Source: Phycisphaerales bacterium UBA966
GTDB lineage: Bacteria > Planctomycetota > Phycisphaerae > Phycisphaerales > SM1A02
Direction of reading: 5' to 3'
NCBI GenBank assembly: GCA_002292895.1
Contig: DBCE01000255.1
Coordinates: forward strand, 816 to 9,878
Length of the DNA: 9,063 nt
The notes below the pieces were generated by a model. The model ran no database searches. It worked only from the letters and a program-made list of their open reading frames with translations, and had not been told where the DNA came from. Below are positions 5,879 through 9,063 of this stretch, piece after piece. The translations under genes and the position numbers were made by a program. Positions within the stretch are counted from its first letter, which is position 1. Every line of letters begins with the position of its first letter.

Positions 5879-7464
5879 ACACCATGACCCCCGCCATTCT
5901 GGCCGCATCTACCAATCTTGGCCCCAAGTTCATGCTGATCGCACCGGAGGCGGTGCTCTTTGTGGGCGCTGTTCTGTGCGCTGTCATGGGACTGTCACAT
6001 GCCCGCGCTTTCCGAGCCATGGTTCCATGGATTGCAGTGGTGGCATTGATTGCAACATTCGTCACCATGCTGAAGGTGTGGACCCCCGAAGCCGCCACGG
6101 CTGCGCAGTTACCGATGCCGATGCTCGGCAAGTACATCATCGCGCTGTTGTGCGTGGTGGGCGTTGGTCACGTGCTCGCTTCGATCGGTAGCGTTGATCG
6201 CGCCGTAGAGCGCCAAGTTGCCTCCGGCACCGGCGCGTTCGACCCCGTGCGTGTCATTCAGGGCGAGTTCTACGCATTCCTCTTGCTGTCACTGTGTGGC
6301 GGCATGTTGCTCTGCCACGCCACAGACTTGGTATGGCTGTTCTTGGCATTTGAACTGTGCTCACTTCCCACGTACGTCTTGGTAGCCATCGGCCGCGGTG
6401 CAGACCGCAGCATGGAAGCGGCCATCAAGTACTTCTTCCTGGGCGCCATGAGTACGGCCACCCTGCTGCTCGGCTTTGCGTTCCTGTATGGAGCCACTGG
6501 CACGCTTGAACTCAGCGCCATGCGTGAGTCCTTCCAAATGCAGGCGCAAACTGGCGGCATTGGCAGTGTGGCGATCGTTGGCATGCTGCTTGCCGTGATC
6601 GGCATCTGCTTCAAGTTGGCCGCGGTTCCGATGCACTTCTACGCGCCCGATGTCTATGAAGGCGCCTCCAGCCCGGTGGCTGCGTTCATCAGTTTCGTGC
6701 CGAAAGTGCAAGGGTTTGTGACCCTCATCGTCCTGCTTGGCACGGTTGGATGGAGCGCCAACGGTGACAGCAGCATTCCGCCGGTCATCGCCGCGGTGCT
6801 CTGGATGATTGCGGTCCTCACCATGACGCTTGGCAACATCGGTGCGCTCTTGCAGCGCTCGGCCAAGCGCATGCTGGCGTACAGCTCGATCGCCAATTCC
6901 GGCTACATGCTGGTTGGCATTCTGGCTGGACCAACCGTCGGCATTGATGCCACGCTTCTCTATCTCTTGACCTACGGCGTGGCCAATCTGGCAACCTTCG
7001 GTTCGTTGGCTGCCATTGAACGCAATGGGCATGAAGTGGATTCCATTGATGACCTTGCGGGTCTGCGCGTTCGTGCCCCGATGGTTGCAGCGGCGCTTGC
7101 TATTGGCGCACTCAGCCTCACCGGCATCCCGCCCCTTCTTGGGTTCTGGGGAAAGCTTGACCTCTTTGTGGCCAGCGCCGAAAGTCATCAGCGCACGTTG
7201 CTGGTGATCATGGCGCTCAACAGCGGCGTGGCTGCGTTCTACTACCTGCGCTTGGTAGCGATGCCGTTCGTGCAAGAGCCAACGCCACGAACGCAAGGCG
7301 TCTCACCGGTTCCATCGGTGTGGCCGCGGCTCAGCGCGCTGATCTTTGCGGCTGGGTGCATTGCCCTGCCGTTCTTTGCCAATCAACTGAAGGGCGAGGC
7401 CGCCGCCGCGGCGCGCACGGACCTTGATAAGCAGGCGACCGTGGCACAATCGGTCGAGAAGTAA
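5875..7464 (+). CDS. nuoN: NADH-quinone oxidoreductase subunit N
   Basis: This is the proximal antiporter-like proton-pumping subunit (ND2 type) of complex I, 529 residues against about 485 in E. coli. Residues matching E. coli Glu133, Glu154, Lys158, Lys217, His224, Lys247 and Lys395 are Glu160 (LAFELCSLPTYVL), Glu181 and Lys185 (EAAIKYFFLGAMST), Lys247 and His254 (FKLAAVPMHFYAPDVYEG), Lys277 (FVPKVQG) and Lys427 (GFWGKLDLF). Spacing is exact for most. The loop after about residue 465, equivalent to the His-rich loops of NuoL and NuoM, is short and has no His (QEPTPRTQGVSPVP). The last helix (about 483-502) is followed by a charged tail of about 27 residues. The GTG at 5875 is chosen over the ATG at 5884 because of its binding site and overlap. 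This is the last gene of the operon, and its stop is TAA. Confidence 0.96.
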   Translation: MNTMTPAILAASTNLGPKFMLIAPEAVLFVGAVLCAVMGLSHARAFRAMVPWIAVVALIATFVTMLKVWTPEAATAAQLPMPMLGKYIIALLCVVGVGHVLASIGSVDRAVERQVASGTGAFDPVRVIQGEFYAFLLLSLCGGMLLCHATDLVWLFLAFELCSLPTYVLVAIGRGADRSMEAAIKYFFLGAMSTATLLLGFAFLYGATGTLELSAMRESFQMQAQTGGIGSVAIVGMLLAVIGICFKLAAVPMHFYAPDVYEGASSPVAAFISFVPKVQGFVTLIVLLGTVGWSANGDSSIPPVIAAVLWMIAVLTMTLGNIGALLQRSAKRMLAYSSIANSGYMLVGILAGPTVGIDATLLYLLTYGVANLATFGSLAAIERNGHEVDSIDDLAGLRVRAPMVAAALAIGALSLTGIPPLLGFWGKLDLFVASAESHQRTLLVIMALNSGVAAFYYLRLVAMPFVQEPTPRTQGVSPVPSVWPRLSALIFAAGCIALPFFANQLKGEAAAAARTDLDKQATVAQSVEK

Positions 7465-7539
7465 GCACCGATTCAGCACCCCCAGGAACGGTAATTTCGC
7501 TATCATCTCCCCTCCTCCTGCAGCAATGCAGACGGACAC

Positions 7540-7613
7540 GCGACCGTAGCTCAATTGGATAGAGCATCGGTCTACGAAACCGAAGGTTGGAGGTTCGAGC
7601 CCTCCCGGTCGCG
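7540..7613 (+). tRNA. tRNA-Arg, anticodon ACG
   Basis: A full cloverleaf of 74 bases can be folded. The acceptor stem is GCGACCG with CGGTCGC, seven perfect pairs. The D stem is GCTC with GAGC. The anticodon stem is TCGGT with ACCGA around loop CTACGAA, giving anticodon ACG at 7574-7576. The T stem is GGAGG with CCTCC around TTCGAGC. The discriminator base is G, and no CCA is encoded (TTC follows), so a CCA-adding enzyme is needed. ACG is normally edited to ICG by TadA to read CGU, CGC and CGA. The gene starts 76 bases after the nuoN stop. A TATCAT box at 7501-7506 could be its -10, but I see no good -35. Confidence 0.97.
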
Positions 7614-7616
7614 TTC

Positions 7617-7649
7617 GAGACGCCCTTGGCATAACGCTGGGGGCGTTTC
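7617..7649 (+). terminator. Possible terminator hairpin after tRNA-Arg
   Basis: GAGACGCCC (7617-7625) pairs with GGGCGTTTC (7641-7649), nine pairs including one G-T, around a 15-base loop that may itself close partly (GGC/GCT). The run after it is T-rich but broken (TTTCTCATTTC). It lies between the + strand nuo/tRNA unit and the converging - strand genes, where a terminator is expected. On the - strand no T run follows the hairpin, so it is better placed to serve the + strand. Confidence 0.45.
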
Positions 7650-7700
7650 TCATTTCACGGTCGTGGGTTGGAATCGCACGGGGTGACCGGCGCGTGGTTG

Positions 7701-7988
7701 CTAGCCCCGTTTAATGACCCAACGCTCAAAGAGCCACGTTGTAAACGGTGGCACCGATGCCAGAAGTGCAAGCGCTGTCACCGCCAAGCTCCAGCGTGCC
7801 TCGCGCGCGAGGCGCAGTGCGGCAATGCAATAGATCACAAAGAGCACACCATGGACTGGGCCCATGACCTGTACGCCGATCGGGTTGTTCATGGCCCCGT
7901 ACTTGCAGTACATGCCAACCAAGAGACCAGCCCAGGACAATGCTTCCAACAGCGCGGCAATTCGAAACTGCGTGCGAGTATTAGTCAT
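7701..7988 (-). CDS. DUF3817 family small integral membrane protein
   Basis: The product is 95 residues with three predicted transmembrane helices (about 9-26, 40-58, 66-83). It shows the DUF3817 pattern: an early RIAALLEALSWAGLLVGM, then KYG (29-31), then GPVHGVLFVIY (43-53) and a late SVPPFTTWLFERW. The function of the family is not established. The ATG at 7988 overlaps the stop of the upstream M28 peptidase gene as ATGA. AGGAG (7997-8001 on the + coordinates) sits eight bases upstream, so start and coupling are well supported. Co-expression with the peptidase is likely, but a shared function is not shown. The gene ends with TAG and converges on the tRNA-Arg gene. Confidence 0.85.
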   Translation of the reverse strand: MTNTRTQFRIAALLEALSWAGLLVGMYCKYGAMNNPIGVQVMGPVHGVLFVIYCIAALRLAREARWSLAVTALALLASVPPFTTWLFERWVIKRG

Positions 7989-9063
7989 AGATGAGGCTCC
8001 TGTAAATCGATGGCTGCCGCCGAACTCTCACGCTGCCAAGCCGCTACCACGAGCGGAACCAGCGTGACACCAAGTAATGCCGCGCGCACGCCGTTCAGCC
8101 AGCCGAACTGAAACCCGAGCGCATCAACGAACGCTGGCTCCATCGGCACAAGTATCACCACCGCACCGAGTAACCCCATGAATGCCACGGGCCGTACATC
8201 CGGACTGCGACGACCGACCGGCCCCACCAGCCTCCCGGCGATGACCGACGCTCCGGTCGCCAGTGCAAGCGCAACCACTGGGACCACAAAGAGAAATGAC
8301 GCCGCCGGCGCCAGCACCGCCGCTGTCCCCGCCAACGTCCACCACGGAACCCATGCTCCCAGCAACGCGCTCCATGGGTCGATCCGTCGCCGCGCCAACC
8401 ACGCGCCCACGCCGATCGCCACGGCCATCGCGGCCACCAAGAGCAGCGCGTTCAACACCTGTAACCGTAGCCCGGCGGTTGCCATGGTCAGCCCAGCCGA
8501 CTGCGCGGCCAATTGGAAACCCCAGCCAATCCCTGCCACCACGCAGAGTTGTACGAACACCGCCAGCAACACCTGTGCCGCACCTTTGCCGGGCGCGCGC
8601 GAATGTTTCGCGGCTCCCGGCTCTGAACGCCGCATCGCAATGGAACGCACGGCATTCCATGCAGCAACTACCGCCACCGTCAGCGCGCTGGCGATCACCA
8701 TCAACAGCGTCCACTGCTCCGGCCACCGCACGATGAACTGCCCAAGCACATCGCCAAAGACTGCTCGTGCCGTGGGGATCTCACCCGCTGGCAATCGCTC
8801 ATCAAGCGCACGCACCAATGCAAGCCCAGTGCGCCCCATGTGATCACGCGAATACTTTGACTGACGCTCCACCGTATCGAGCGGTGTGTGATACGCGGCA
8901 ACATCACCAATGAATGCGATGTTGAATCCGGTCATGCCCGCTTGCAAGAACACTGTGAAGTCAGTTCCGTTTGGCATGGCGCCGTAGACAACACCCATGA
9001 GTGAATTGGTGCGCGGCGCATTCACATGCTCCGCCATCAGGTCCGCAAGCCACGCCGTCTGCG
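7985..9063 (-). CDS. Membrane-bound M28 family metallopeptidase, carboxy-terminal half (cut by window edge)
   Basis: The frame is open to the window edge, and 358 residues are visible. The ATG at 9037 is internal, because conserved sequence continues upstream (QTAWLADLMAEHV). The first 90 residues are the end of an M28 aminopeptidase-like zinc domain. They contain NGTDFTVFLQAGMTGFNIAFIG (from residue 31) and AYHTPLDTVE (from 56), whose His58 matches the family's last metal ligand. The other ligands lie outside the window. The remaining part has about eight predicted transmembrane helices (about 116 onward). This is the architecture of the ERMP1/Fxna/Pff1 type and its bacterial relatives of roughly 750-800 residues, with the peptidase domain probably outside the cytoplasm. 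The natural substrate is unknown. It is upstream of, and overlaps, the DUF3817 gene. Confidence 0.85.
   Translation of the reverse strand, partial: QTAWLADLMAEHVNAPRTNSLMGVVYGAMPNGTDFTVFLQAGMTGFNIAFIGDVAAYHTPLDTVERQSKYSRDHMGRTGLALVRALDERLPAGEIPTARAVFGDVLGQFIVRWPEQWTLLMVIASALTVAVVAAWNAVRSIAMRRSEPGAAKHSRAPGKGAAQVLLAVFVQLCVVAGIGWGFQLAAQSAGLTMATAGLRLQVLNALLLVAAMAVAIGVGAWLARRRIDPWSALLGAWVPWWTLAGTAAVLAPAASFLFVVPVVALALATGASVIAGRLVGPVGRRSPDVRPVAFMGLLGAVVILVPMEPAFVDALGFQFGWLNGVRAALLGVTLVPLVVAAWQRESSAAAIDLQEPHL

Noticed and set aside
3330..5908. Long - strand open frames opposite nuoL and nuoM (up to 333 codons), with similar ones opposite nuoJ and nuoN
   Set aside because: They lie fully antisense to clear conserved genes, are rich in Arg, His and Gln, and show no membrane or family motifs. 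GC-rich codon use on the coding strand explains them.
7303..7653. A 116-codon - strand frame containing GGLEPPTFGFVDR
   Set aside because: This is the antisense of the tRNA-Arg gene plus the end of nuoN. The GGLEPPTFGFVDR type of peptide is a well-known false protein annotation from tRNA antisense strands.
8178..8843. A 221-codon + strand frame opposite the M28 peptidase gene
   Set aside because: The product is an Ala/Thr/Pro-rich low-complexity shadow, while the - strand frame has clear M28 motifs and transmembrane segments.
1..9063. CRISPR arrays, insertion sequences, attachment sites, replication origin or a novel multi-gene system
   Set aside because: I found no regularly spaced direct repeats, no transposase or integrase, and no terminal inverted repeats. 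The tRNA-Arg is complete and has no visible downstream repeat of its 3' end in the window.

Overview
The window is GC-rich bacterial DNA, dominated by a five-gene operon for the membrane arm of respiratory complex I (NADH:quinone oxidoreductase), nuoJ-nuoK-nuoL-nuoM-nuoN, on the + strand. The likely source is a Planctomycetota-like bacterium. That guess rests on the style of the NuoJ core (VYAGAILITY), the enlarged Nuo subunits, a tRNA without an encoded CCA end, and a membrane-anchored M28 peptidase beside the operon. It is an inference of moderate-to-low certainty, because there is no rRNA or marker gene to settle it.

Layout. At 1-189 (- strand) lies the amino-terminal part of a CDP-alcohol phosphatidyltransferase, most likely PgsA, cut by the window edge at its catalytic motif. 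A 280-bp divergent intergenic region (190-469) holds a good sigma70-type promoter candidate that points into nuoJ. The nuo genes run from 470 to 7464 with no gaps: all four junctions are 4-base stop/start overlaps (ATGA, ATGA, GTGA, GTGA). A tRNA-Arg(ACG) gene follows at 7540-7613, then a hairpin that may end transcription. Converging from the right on the - strand are a large membrane-bound M28 metallopeptidase (carboxy-terminal half only) and, overlapping its stop by 4 bases, a small DUF3817 membrane protein.

How the genes work together. NuoL, NuoM and NuoN are the three antiporter-like proton-pumping subunits. NuoJ and NuoK link them to the quinone-binding part of the complex. Every charged channel residue that I could place by comparison with E. 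coli is present at matching spacing, so the pump is expected to work. The peripheral-arm genes and nuoA/nuoH are not next to this block, so the complex I genes are split or rearranged in this genome.

What is unusual lies inside the known subunits. NuoJ has a two-helix amino-terminal extension and a loop insertion of about 90 residues. NuoL has an amino-terminal extension of about 80 residues and an altered sequence before its last channel lysine. NuoL and NuoM both carry histidine-rich loops at the equivalent place. I see no mobile element, CRISPR array, defence system or clearly novel multi-gene system.
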